Below the pieces are notes generated by a model. It worked only from the letters and a program-made list of their open reading frames with translations, did no database searches and was not told the origin of the DNA. Positions 26,270 through 33,671 of a stretch of DNA of 64,000 nucleotides are shown here, piece by piece; positions within the stretch are counted from its first letter, which is position 1, and the number at the start of each line of letters is the position of its first letter. Origin of the DNA: Candidatus Aquidulcis sp. (GTDB lineage: Bacteria; Chloroflexota; Anaerolineae; UBA4142); contig DYJA01000024.1 in assembly GCA_020723345.1 (NCBI GenBank), positions 1 through 64,000 of the forward strand, read 5' to 3'. The translations under genes and the position numbers were made by a program.

Positions 26270-26821
26270 TTATTGTCCCCTTTTTATTGATCGAATGGTA
26301 CGAATTACCAACAAGCCGGAAATGACTCCCATAAAGACAATAAAGTAACTGACCGGCGCAATCTCTGTAGACACCACCGCATGCGATATATTAATGGGAT
26401 CGTAGCGAACCGACAAAGTGTCACCAACATTGTACCGTGGATATGTCGAGAACGAAATAGTGCCAGACAGATAAAATCTTTGTATAGAAGTATAGCGCAC
26501 ACCGCCAACAGAATATTCAAACTCTACTTCGGGATTGTGCCTTATTAGCAACTCACAGTTAGGATTGTCCCAGCGAAAGGGACCTCCGCACGAATACCTG
26601 TACACCTTTTCAGTAACGTGTGTAACCTTGCCAGGGACACTGGGCCATGAAACTGTTGCAACTGCATTCCATATGTCGGCGAGGGAAAACATCCCAGCAA
26701 TCGCCATCAGAATACAAAAGAAGATCATGAAGCCGCCCACCAAATTAGTGATAGCGCTAGGCTTCGTATGCCATCTGGGTTTGTCTTTCATCTTGTGTGC
26801 AACACCATCATACTTGGTCAT
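26270..26821 (-). CDS. DUF3592 membrane protein
   Basis: A 183-aa protein with two membrane helices (about 27-50 and 155-175) enclosing an extracytoplasmic beta domain. The segment PSVPGKVTHVTEKVY, FEYSVGGVRYTS and GDTLSVRYDP match DUF3592. Function is unknown. The DNA is noticeably more AT-rich than its neighbours, which suggests acquisition. I chose the ATG at 26821; ATG at 26791 is also possible and neither has a good ribosome binding site. The longer frame to 26938 runs into the 33-bp duplication and the MITE and is rejected. Confidence 0.7.
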   Translation of the reverse strand: MTKYDGVAHKMKDKPRWHTKPSAITNLVGGFMIFFCILMAIAGMFSLADIWNAVATVSWPSVPGKVTHVTEKVYRYSCGGPFRWDNPNCELLIRHNPEVEFEYSVGGVRYTSIQRFYLSGTISFSTYPRYNVGDTLSVRYDPINISHAVVSTEIAPVSYFIVFMGVISGLLVIRTIRSIKRGQ

Positions 26822-26850
26822 GACACACCGACCTACGCCGCAATCTTCCG

Positions 26851-26883
26851 CCGCATCGCGTTTTCCCCGTACCGAATCTCCAT
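26851..26883. repeat. 33-bp direct repeat, copy 1
   Basis: Identical to 27021-27053. On the minus strand this copy encodes EIRYGENAM followed by RRKIAA and a stop, which looks like the original 3' end of the large gene at 26988-29594. Confidence 0.85.
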
Positions 26884-26884
26884 C

Positions 26885-27002
26885 GGCGTCAACGAATCTC
26901 CAACGAATAAACGAATGTGTGTGCGCGCTGCCCGCCACATTCGTTTACCCTGGCACTTGCGTTACCGCCAGGGCAAGTGTTCGTTCTTCATTCGTTGACA
27001 CC
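26885..27002. mobile_element. MITE-like element, family A, copy 2
   Basis: A 118-bp element bounded by GGCGTCAACGAAT and ATTCGTTGACACC, the same 13-bp termini as at 15140-15331. It carries ACCCTGGCACTTGCGT and CAAGTGTTCGTT internally. It lies between the two 33-bp direct repeats and overlaps the current 3' end of the large gene. Confidence 0.7.
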
Positions 27003-29594
27003 GTTGACACCGAACTTTAGCCGCATCGCGTTTTCCCCGTACCGAATCTCCATTTCTGACGACGGCAAGTCGGCGACGCAGTACAGATTGTCGTAGTGCT
27101 TGAAGCCGGTGATCGGCTCCGTCGCGCCGTTGCGCGTCAGCGCGCCTTCCCAGCCGAATTCAAGCGTCTCGCCGCGCAAAGTCGTACAGCGCGCGGACAA
27201 ATCGCCGAACGTGATGTCGAGCGCGAGCATCTTGTCTTGGAACGCGCGGAAATCGCCGTCGAGCGCGGCGCGCCCCAGGTGGCACAGCCACGCGTTGCGC
27301 GTGCCGTACGAGCGCAACTCGCGGTACGCGTTATCGCCGCGCGTGATGAATTCCAAGTCGCGCGCCGCAGTCAGTGCGATGTAACCATCGCCTTTGCGCG
27401 CGAACGCCCACTTGTGACCCTTCGCGTCTGCGCTCATCCTTCGACTATCGCTCAGGACGTACTCGTCGAACGCCCAGACGGGGAAGAACGCGTGCGTGAA
27501 GCCGAGCCAATCGTCCTCCGGCAATTTGTGAATCGCGATCAGCACGTCTTTCCACTGCGCGACGCGTGGCAGTACGACGTTACCGTGCCAACAACCGGGA
27601 CGATGCGATCCTTCTTCGCTGAGACAAGGCGGATGCGTAACAAAGACGACGGCATCGGGACTGAACGTCGCTTGCCAGACGTGCTGCTGATACCCAGGTT
27701 CGCCGGGGCGATAATCTTGCGCCGAGCAGAGCATATAGTCCGGCGTTTTGTACGTCACCTTGTTCACTTGCCACTCGCCGGTCTCGCGATCGCACCACGC
27801 CTCAAGTTTTCCCGCGTGGCGCTCGCGGTTCCACATTTCATCCGGCAGATCGGCGGCGATGTCGCCGATGATGAGCGGAAAGCCGTAATTTTGCATGCAC
27901 GCCAAACTGACGGTCGCGAGAATCTTGTCGTTGAACGCGCTCATGCCCCACATCAAACGACTGACGCCCGCCGTCGATTCGCCGCGCGCGCTTTTGATGT
28001 GCTGCGTGTACGTGCGTCCGTGCGTCGATCCAAAAGTTCCTTTGTACGAATTGACCGCCATCGTGAAAAACATTTTATCCATGACGACCGTCGCGAGATC
28101 GTACACGGGCTGGCTCTCCGCGAGATCGGCAAGGTGCGAGAGCGCGAGCAAGTCCTCTTCGAAGTAGCAATTCGAATCCCATTCGCGAAAGCCACCCGCG
28201 CCCCGCTTATGTAACCACGATAACGCCATCCGTTCGCCTTTTTCGCGATGCCATCGTCCGGTCTTGCCGACATTGGTAAAAGTACGATCCGGATAAAGTT
28301 GACCGGCAAGAATCTCGCACGCGTGAAATAGAATCTGATGATTCTCTGACCAATAACACATCGCGTCTTCGCCCGGCTCGTCCATCCAATATTTGAAATT
28401 GAGCACGCACTCTTCAAGCGGCTGCTTGAGTGATTCAGGAAACGACACGTCGCCGCCGTAGCGAATCATCATGCCGAGCAAACCGACCAAGAAGAAATCG
28501 CTGCAATCTTTTCGCGCGTTGATGCCGTCGATAGTTTGCATGATGACGTCGAGTTTGAGATCGTTCCAGTAACCGAGCGCCATCTTCGCGATTTCGGAAA
28601 AGACGTTCTGCTCGCGCTGCGCCGCGTCGAGCAGCGCTTCGCCGCGCCGCTCGTCGAAGGTACCGTACGGAGATTGCGCGTACTTGTTCTTGAGCGAGGT
28701 CAGCGCGATCTTGCGTTCGAGCCGCAGGTTGCCTTCGTAATATTCGCGCAGAGTTGGGATCAAAAAGACGTGAAATTGTCCTTCGGGAAGTGTGTACGGC
28801 GCGCTCAGCGGCGCGTCGTGTCCCGCCGAGGCGGTCAGTTGCGCTTCGGCATAAACCCACGCGGGCGGTTTTTGGAGCCGCGCGGTCAGTTCCGCCGATG
28901 TCACCAAATCGGGCGACCAATGCACCGTGATCTCATCGTCCCACACGAACACATCGCGATCGAGGTACGCCACCTCAATCGCGCGTTCGATGACTTGGCG
29001 GCGCGCGACGCCTTCGTGTACAGTCGGAATGAAGACGAACGCGTCGCGCGGCAGGTCTTTGATTTGCAGCGCCATCGCGTACGGACATTCGCGCGCGGCG
29101 ACTTCTTCAAAGCGCACCAAGATTTCGTTGTGACCTTCGATCAACTTGGTTTGGAACGAAACGCTGTGGGGAATCTGGTGATGAAAATGTTCTTGGCGAT
29201 GCGCGTGCGCGCCATTGATCCACACGTCGGCGGGACCATTCGTCGTGAGGACACACGTCACGTCTTGCGCCGCCGGAGTGACGACGCGCGTGTACGCCCA
29301 CGATCGCAGATAGTGGCAGGTGTGATAGAACGCGGTGCAGTCGACAAAGTGATCGTCGTCGCACCGGAAATAATTCCAGTCCAGTTTCGCGTCACCGATT
29401 TGGAGCGCTTCGGTCTCCACCGGCGTCTGGGTCACACCGGAATTTTTGTCGTAGTAATGGCGGGCGATTTGCAATTTGTAATCGGCGCCTTGGTAATTTT
29501 CCAGATCGAGCACGGGCGTCGCATGCGGACCCGCGACGATCCAATTGTGGATGTATCCGTTTTCGATTTCGTAACGCGCATAGTGAGTGGGCAT
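26988..29594 (-). CDS. Large predicted glycan-active enzyme, unknown family
   Basis: An 868-aa protein. An N-terminal beta domain (about 60-330) contains a GH2-like jelly roll (DVWINGAHAHRQEHF, EGHNEILVRFEE). The middle is a helical toroid (about 330-700) with conserved-looking YWSENHQILFHACEILAG and FREWDSNCYFEED, and the C-terminus is a beta-sandwich. The SENHQ and acidic segments could be catalytic, but I know no family match. No signal peptide. The ATG at 29594 has AGAGGAAAG upstream; the open frame to 30086 is a shadow of the membrane-protein gene. The last ten residues come from DNA at the 33-bp repeat and MITE boundary. Confidence 0.75.
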   Translation of the reverse strand: MPTHYARYEIENGYIHNWIVAGPHATPVLDLENYQGADYKLQIARHYYDKNSGVTQTPVETEALQIGDAKLDWNYFRCDDDHFVDCTAFYHTCHYLRSWAYTRVVTPAAQDVTCVLTTNGPADVWINGAHAHRQEHFHHQIPHSVSFQTKLIEGHNEILVRFEEVAARECPYAMALQIKDLPRDAFVFIPTVHEGVARRQVIERAIEVAYLDRDVFVWDDEITVHWSPDLVTSAELTARLQKPPAWVYAEAQLTASAGHDAPLSAPYTLPEGQFHVFLIPTLREYYEGNLRLERKIALTSLKNKYAQSPYGTFDERRGEALLDAAQREQNVFSEIAKMALGYWNDLKLDVIMQTIDGINARKDCSDFFLVGLLGMMIRYGGDVSFPESLKQPLEECVLNFKYWMDEPGEDAMCYWSENHQILFHACEILAGQLYPDRTFTNVGKTGRWHREKGERMALSWLHKRGAGGFREWDSNCYFEEDLLALSHLADLAESQPVYDLATVVMDKMFFTMAVNSYKGTFGSTHGRTYTQHIKSARGESTAGVSRLMWGMSAFNDKILATVSLACMQNYGFPLIIGDIAADLPDEMWNRERHAGKLEAWCDRETGEWQVNKVTYKTPDYMLCSAQDYRPGEPGYQQHVWQATFSPDAVVFVTHPPCLSEEGSHRPGCWHGNVVLPRVAQWKDVLIAIHKLPEDDWLGFTHAFFPVWAFDEYVLSDSRRMSADAKGHKWAFARKGDGYIALTAARDLEFITRGDNAYRELRSYGTRNAWLCHLGRAALDGDFRAFQDKMLALDITFGDLSARCTTLRGETLEFGWEGALTRNGATEPITGFKHYDNLYCVADLPSSEMEIRYGENAMRLKFGVNGVNE
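27021..27053. repeat. 33-bp direct repeat, copy 2
   Basis: Identical to 26851-26883. It encodes the residues MEIRYGENAM near the current C-terminus of the large predicted enzyme and lies 18 bp outside the MITE-like element. Confidence 0.85.
27437..27458. repeat. Dispersed repeat inside a coding region
   Basis: TCCTTCGAC..TCGCTCAGGACG is read in frame as VLSDSRRM within the large enzyme gene. The same sequence class occurs at 33550-33575 and 56589-56613. Confidence 0.6.
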
Positions 29595-29611
29595 CTTTCC
29601 TCTTTCTTCGC

Positions 29612-30034
29612 TTAACGCACGACGCGCCAAGCCAGTTCGTACAGGATCAGGAACGCAACAAACAAGCCGAGCGGGATCGCCGTCGTAATTACGAAACGTC
29701 GCAACAAAACATCTAGCCCGACACGGGTCAGCCAGCGCGCGGGGCGGCGTTGCAGCAAATCCGGCGCGCGCGGGCTGATGCTTTCGCGATAAGAACTCTC
29801 CAACGACATCGCATACACAAACGCCGCCATACCTCCCAAGACCGTGCTTAACTGGGTAACCAAACCAAGCGAATACTGATCGCCGCCGAGCAAAAGCCAA
29901 ATCGCATTGGTGGTAGAACGGAGTTGGAAGACCGCCGCGACGCACACGCCGATGTTCGCCAACCAAAGCAGATAGGCGAAGCCGTAACGCAGAAAATCTT
30001 TCAAGTCCTGCAGCGAGACGAATTTCGTTCTCAT
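29612..30034 (-). CDS. Small integral membrane protein
   Basis: A 140-aa protein with three or four hydrophobic segments (about 18-40, 57-80 and 112-135) and an Arg-rich loop (SPRAPDLLQRRPARWLTR) between the last two. I recognise no family. It lies 17 bp before the large predicted enzyme gene and shares its strand, so it is probably co-transcribed. The ATG at 30034 is chosen because further upstream the frame runs into the AGAAGGC-rich foldback at 30053-30200. No clear ribosome binding site. It may be a membrane partner in the oligosaccharide locus. Confidence 0.65.
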   Translation of the reverse strand: MRTKFVSLQDLKDFLRYGFAYLLWLANIGVCVAAVFQLRSTTNAIWLLLGGDQYSLGLVTQLSTVLGGMAAFVYAMSLESSYRESISPRAPDLLQRRPARWLTRVGLDVLLRRFVITTAIPLGLFVAFLILYELAWRVVR

Positions 30035-30052
30035 AAGAGATTGCCAGGAGAA

Positions 30053-30200
30053 GGCATAAGATGGCAGAAGAAGGCGTAGAAGGCACAAGAAGGCAAAGAA
30101 GGCGTAGAAGACGCAGAAGGCGCGCACCCTGCTCTCGGTGTCTTCTCTACCCTCTGCGCCCTCTCTGCCTTCTACGCCCTCTTAACCCCTCTCTGCCTTC
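30053..30200. repeat. AGAAGGC-rich foldback
   Basis: The left half repeats units such as AGAAGGCGTAGAAGGC and AAGAAGGC; the right half carries their complements (CCTTCTACGCCCTCT, CTCTGCCTTCT). The whole gap between the membrane-protein gene and the ATPase gene is this imperfect inverted repeat. The ATPase stop codon lies at its edge. Confidence 0.7.
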
Positions 30201-31225
30201 TACTGTTTATAGAGCACGCACCGCGCCTTGTGCCCCGGCTCAACCTCGATATATGTCGGCTCCTGCTGATCGCAGACGCCGCGAATTTTCTTGTCGCAGC
30301 GCGGATGAAAAGAACAGCCCTTGGGAATCGCGTACGGATCCGGCACGGTGCCGCGAATGGACGCCAATCGTTGCCGCTCGCGCGCCTTCATGCCCAAGCG
30401 CGGGATCGAACGCAAGAGCGCGCTGGTGTACGGATGCAGTGGATTGTGGAAAATCGTATCCACGTTCGCTTCCTCAACCACCTTGCCCATGTACATCACG
30501 ATCACGCGCTCGGTCATTTGCGCGACGACGCCGAGGTTGTGCGTGATGTACATGATCGCCATCCCCAATTCTTGTTGCAGTGAGCGCATCAGTTTCAAAA
30601 TCTGCGCTTCCGTCGTCACGTCCAGCGCGGTGGTCGGCTCGTCGGCGATCAGCAAACTGGGGTGGCATGAGAGCGCCATCGCGATCACCGCGCGCTGGCG
30701 CAGTCCGCCCGAAAGTTGGTACGGGTACGCGTCGACGCGTTGTTTGGGACGCGGAAAGCCGACCAGTTCGAGCATCTGAATCGTTTTGGCGCGCGCTTCG
30801 GCTTTGCTCACTTTTTGGTGTAGCCGAATCGCTTCGCCGATCTGATCGCCGATCGTGTGGACCGGACTCAGCGATGCCATCGGTTCCTGCGGCACCAGCG
30901 CCATTTCGCTGCCGCGCAATCCGCGCATGAGCGAGCCCATCGGATCGACTTCGGTCAGCCGGATCAAATCGGTCATCTTGGAGCCGTCTTGCTTGGCGAC
31001 TAGGCGGTGCAGTGTGATTTCGCCTTCGACGATTCGTCCCGGTTTTGGCACAATCCGCAAGACCGAACGCGCGGTGACGCTTTTTCCGCAGCCGCTCTCG
31101 CCGACGATGCCGAGCGTTTGACCGCGCTTGATTTCAAAATCAACGCCGTCGACCGCCCGCGCGGTTCCCTCGTCCAAGAAGAAATAGGTTTTGAGGTTCT
31201 TCACTTCGAGCAGTGTATTATCCAT
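30200..31225 (-). CDS. Opp/Dpp-type ABC transporter ATPase (OppD-like)
   Basis: A 341-aa ATPase. Walker A is GESGCGKSV (about 40-48), signature LSGGLRQRAVIAMAL, Walker B LLIADEPTTALD and H-loop THNLG. The C-terminus carries the oligopeptide/dipeptide extension with Cys motif CSFHPRC..K and CDQQEPTY. These clusters can bind an iron-sulfur centre in Opp-family ATPases. The ATG at 31225 is chosen because homologues begin near there; the longer frame passes through repeat DNA. It is the last gene of the transporter set (OppF-, OppA-, OppB-, OppC-, OppD-like). Confidence 0.92.
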   Translation of the reverse strand: MDNTLLEVKNLKTYFFLDEGTARAVDGVDFEIKRGQTLGIVGESGCGKSVTARSVLRIVPKPGRIVEGEITLHRLVAKQDGSKMTDLIRLTEVDPMGSLMRGLRGSEMALVPQEPMASLSPVHTIGDQIGEAIRLHQKVSKAEARAKTIQMLELVGFPRPKQRVDAYPYQLSGGLRQRAVIAMALSCHPSLLIADEPTTALDVTTEAQILKLMRSLQQELGMAIMYITHNLGVVAQMTERVIVMYMGKVVEEANVDTIFHNPLHPYTSALLRSIPRLGMKARERQRLASIRGTVPDPYAIPKGCSFHPRCDKKIRGVCDQQEPTYIEVEPGHKARCVLYKQ

Positions 31226-31239
31226 ACTGAATATTGACC

Positions 31240-31310
31240 TCGGCGTGTTTCGTGTTGCGTTTTGCGTAGGACGGAACACGCATCACGGAGCACGCATCAC
31301 GTTTCACGTC
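31240..31310. repeat. CGTGTTGCGT/AACACGCATCACG foldback
   Basis: The gap between the OppD-like and OppC-like genes consists of near-palindromic units (CGTGTTTCGTGTTGCGT, then GGAACACGCATCACGG, and GAGCACGCATCACG). The same repeat class is at 52411-52482, 59279-59336 and 63912-63981. Confidence 0.75.
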
Positions 31311-32474
31311 TCAGCGCGCATACGGATCCGCCGCGTCGCGCAATCCATCCCCGACGAAATTAAATGCCAGAACCGAGATGACCACGGCGAAACCTGGCGC
31401 CAGCACCCACGGCGACAACGCGAGCGAGCGCAGGTTCATCGCTTCCTGCAACAAGACGCCCCAACTGATCGCCGGGGGACGCAACCCCAGACCGATGAAA
31501 CTCAAGCCCGTCTCGGCGAGGATCATATTGGGAATATTCAACGTCAGCGCGGCGATAATATAACTGAGAAACGACGGCAGCATGTGGCGCAAAATGATCC
31601 GCATTTCGCTCGAGCCGTTCAAGCGCGCCGCGAGGACAAAATCTTCTTCACGCATCGCGAGAAAACGTCCGCGCACGACGCGCGCCATCCAGGTCCACGC
31701 GACCAGCGATAGGATCACCGTGATGCCAAAGTACGTCTCCTCGACGGACAACGTCGCCGGCAGCGCCGCGCTGAGCGTCATCCAGAGCGGGATTTGGGGA
31801 ATCGTCCGGATGAACTCGATGACGCGCTGAATGACAATGTCCCAGCGGCCGCCATAATACCCCGAGATGCCGCCCAAGACCACACCGATTGCCAGACTGA
31901 GGAACACGCCGACCAAACCCAACGTCAACGAAAGGCGCGCCCCATACGATACGCGCGCGAACATATCTCTGCCCAAGCGATCGGTGCCGAGCAGAAAGAG
32001 CCCTTGTTGATCTTTGCCCTGCGGGATACCAAACAGATGAATATCCGTTTGCCACAGCCCCAGCAACTTGTACTGAAAGCCATGCACAAAGAACTCGATG
32101 GGATAGCGCGGGCTTGGCTCTTCCGTGTAGGTGATCTGAAGCGTCTGGGGATCCTGGACGCGCTTGTGCTGATAGACGAAGGGCATATGAAAATTCCCTT
32201 CGGTGTCGCGAATGTGAATCGCCGTCGGCGGTACTTGCTTGAACTGGTTCGCCGCTTGATCGGGATCGTAGGGCGCGACAAATTCGCAAAAGAGAGCGAC
32301 GAAGTAAAACAGGATCAAGACGACGGTGCTAATCAGCGCCATCTTGTGTTTGCGATAGCGCCACCACATCAACTTCCACGGTGGAGCCACATAGACCTTT
32401 TCCCCCCCGCTTTGGATTTCCTCCTCGATATCCGGGCTTGTATCCAACGGTTTCACCTGATCCAAGTCAGCCAT
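31311..32474 (-). CDS. Opp/Dpp-type ABC transporter permease (OppC-like)
   Basis: A 387-aa permease with an N-terminal OppC-N helix (about 43-65), an extracytoplasmic loop insert (about 70-165) and a C-terminal BPD domain with five helices. The EAA loop reads ARLNGSSEMRIILRHMLPSF, and the C-terminal ISWGVLLQEAMN segment is typical of OppC. The loop insert is larger than in many OppC proteins. It begins 3 bp after the OppB-like gene. In this locus the cargo may be an oligosaccharide, as in several thermophile Opp systems, rather than a peptide. Confidence 0.92.
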   Translation of the reverse strand: MADLDQVKPLDTSPDIEEEIQSGGEKVYVAPPWKLMWWRYRKHKMALISTVVLILFYFVALFCEFVAPYDPDQAANQFKQVPPTAIHIRDTEGNFHMPFVYQHKRVQDPQTLQITYTEEPSPRYPIEFFVHGFQYKLLGLWQTDIHLFGIPQGKDQQGLFLLGTDRLGRDMFARVSYGARLSLTLGLVGVFLSLAIGVVLGGISGYYGGRWDIVIQRVIEFIRTIPQIPLWMTLSAALPATLSVEETYFGITVILSLVAWTWMARVVRGRFLAMREEDFVLAARLNGSSEMRIILRHMLPSFLSYIIAALTLNIPNMILAETGLSFIGLGLRPPAISWGVLLQEAMNLRSLALSPWVLAPGFAVVISVLAFNFVGDGLRDAADPYAR

Positions 32475-32477
32475 GGC

Positions 32478-33467
32478 TTACGCCTCCATCCGGATGCGCG
32501 GGTCCACCCACGCCAACAAGATATCCGAGATCAACGTGCCGACGACGGTCAGCGTGCTCAACAAGACTAGGAAACTCCCCGCGAGGTACATGTCTTGTGA
32601 CAACAGCGCGCGCAACTGCATCGGTCCCGTCGTTTGCAGACTAAGCACCACCGACATCAGCGTAATGGAGGAAATGCGGTTCGCCAGCGACCAGCCGACC
32701 GTGCTAAAAAATGGGTTCATCGCGACGCGCACCGGATATTTCCAGATCAATCTGTTCTCGGTCAATCCTTTCGCGCGCGCCAGTTCCACATACGGCTTGT
32801 TGATTTCGTCGAGCAGGTTGGCGCGCGTGGTGCGAATTTCGCCCGCCGTGTTCTCAATCGCGACGATCAAGCCCGGGATCCAGATATGCTTGAGCAAATC
32901 CACGACCCGATCCCACGTCCACGGCGCTTCCAAATACTGTTGCGAGAACAATCCGCCGACGTTCATCCCAAGTTGCGTCTGCGCGAAATACATGATAATG
33001 AGCGCCCACAGAAAGGCAGGCACCCCCACACCGACAAAACTGAGAATAGACATAGCATAATCCGGCATCGAATATTGGTGCGTGGCAGAGTAAACACCGA
33101 CCGGGATCGCGATCAACCAACTGACCAACAGTGAAAAGACCGCCAACACCACGGTCAGCCCCATCCGCTCCCAGATCAATTCGCTGACCGGCTTTTGCCA
33201 TTCCATGGACTGACCCCAGTCGCCGCGCGTCACAATACCTTCGATCCACTTGAAATATTGCACGTAGACCGGCTGACCCAGCCCGTAGCGATCCCGCATC
33301 GCATCAATCGCCTCTTGCTGGATATTGTCGCCCATCGAGCGCAATTGCGCCACGTAAGATGTCAAATAATCACCGGGCGGCAGTTGGATGAGCGCGAAAG
33401 AGATGACCGAAATCAGAAACAGCGTCGGAATCATGATCAGGATACGCCGTACGATATATGCTAACAT
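32478..33467 (-). CDS. Opp/Dpp-type ABC transporter permease (OppB-like)
   Basis: A 329-aa permease with six predicted helices. The first (about 9-30) is followed by an extracytoplasmic domain (PPGDYLTSYVAQ..GLGQPVYVQYFKWIEG) and the BPD domain. The EAA loop is ARAKGLTENRLIWKYPVRVA. The substrate-binding-protein gene lies about 200 bp upstream on the same strand, across a palindrome and a MITE-like element; the OppC-like gene follows after 3 bp. Confidence 0.92.
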   Translation of the reverse strand: MLAYIVRRILIMIPTLFLISVISFALIQLPPGDYLTSYVAQLRSMGDNIQQEAIDAMRDRYGLGQPVYVQYFKWIEGIVTRGDWGQSMEWQKPVSELIWERMGLTVVLAVFSLLVSWLIAIPVGVYSATHQYSMPDYAMSILSFVGVGVPAFLWALIIMYFAQTQLGMNVGGLFSQQYLEAPWTWDRVVDLLKHIWIPGLIVAIENTAGEIRTTRANLLDEINKPYVELARAKGLTENRLIWKYPVRVAMNPFFSTVGWSLANRISSITLMSVVLSLQTTGPMQLRALLSQDMYLAGSFLVLLSTLTVVGTLISDILLAWVDPRIRMEA

Positions 33468-33481
33468 ACACTACCTCCGCC

Positions 33482-33515
33482 AGACCTGACAGGTTTTGGA
33501 AAACCTGTCAGGTCT
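33482..33515. repeat. 34-bp palindrome
   Basis: Perfect arms AGACCTGACAGGTTTT and AAAACCTGTCAGGTCT with a 2-nt centre. It lies between the OppB-like gene and the binding-protein gene and could act as a partial terminator that keeps binding protein in excess over permease. Confidence 0.7.
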
Positions 33516-33532
33516 CTTTCGACAACGTTCGT

Positions 33533-33667
33533 TGTCATTTCGAGGAGCGCATCCTTCGACTGCGCTCAGGACATGCTTTGCGCCGAGAAATCTCGCGACG
33601 TCAAGAACGAGATTTCCACTTGCGCTAGCGCAAACGCAAGTGCTAGCGTCGCTCGCTCGAAATGACA
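33533..33667. mobile_element. MITE-like element, family B
   Basis: A 135-bp segment with 12-bp perfect terminal inverted repeats TGTCATTTCGAG and CTCGAAATGACA. Inside are a CTTCGAC..GCTCAGGACA unit (33550-33575) and a second palindrome around ACTTGCGCTAGCGCAA. It has no coding capacity. It ends 4 bp from the stop codon of the binding-protein gene. Confidence 0.65.
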
Positions 33668-33671
33668 GCTC

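Noticed and set aside
28536-29615. Long plus-strand open frame of 359 codons
   Set aside because: It is Arg/Val-rich shadow sequence opposite the large predicted enzyme, a by-product of GC-rich codon use. The same holds for 25162-26250, 48956-50338, 52315-53691, 58916-60367, 60620-61777 and 62276-63796.
29595-30086. N-terminal 164 residues of the long open frame of the predicted glycan enzyme
   Set aside because: The stretch overlaps a membrane-protein gene in another frame, is Arg/Ala-rich, and a good ribosome site precedes the ATG at 29594.
30053-30200. AGAAGGC foldback as a terminator for the transporter operon
   Set aside because: The structure is imperfect and has no T-run; it looks like one more low-complexity repeat.
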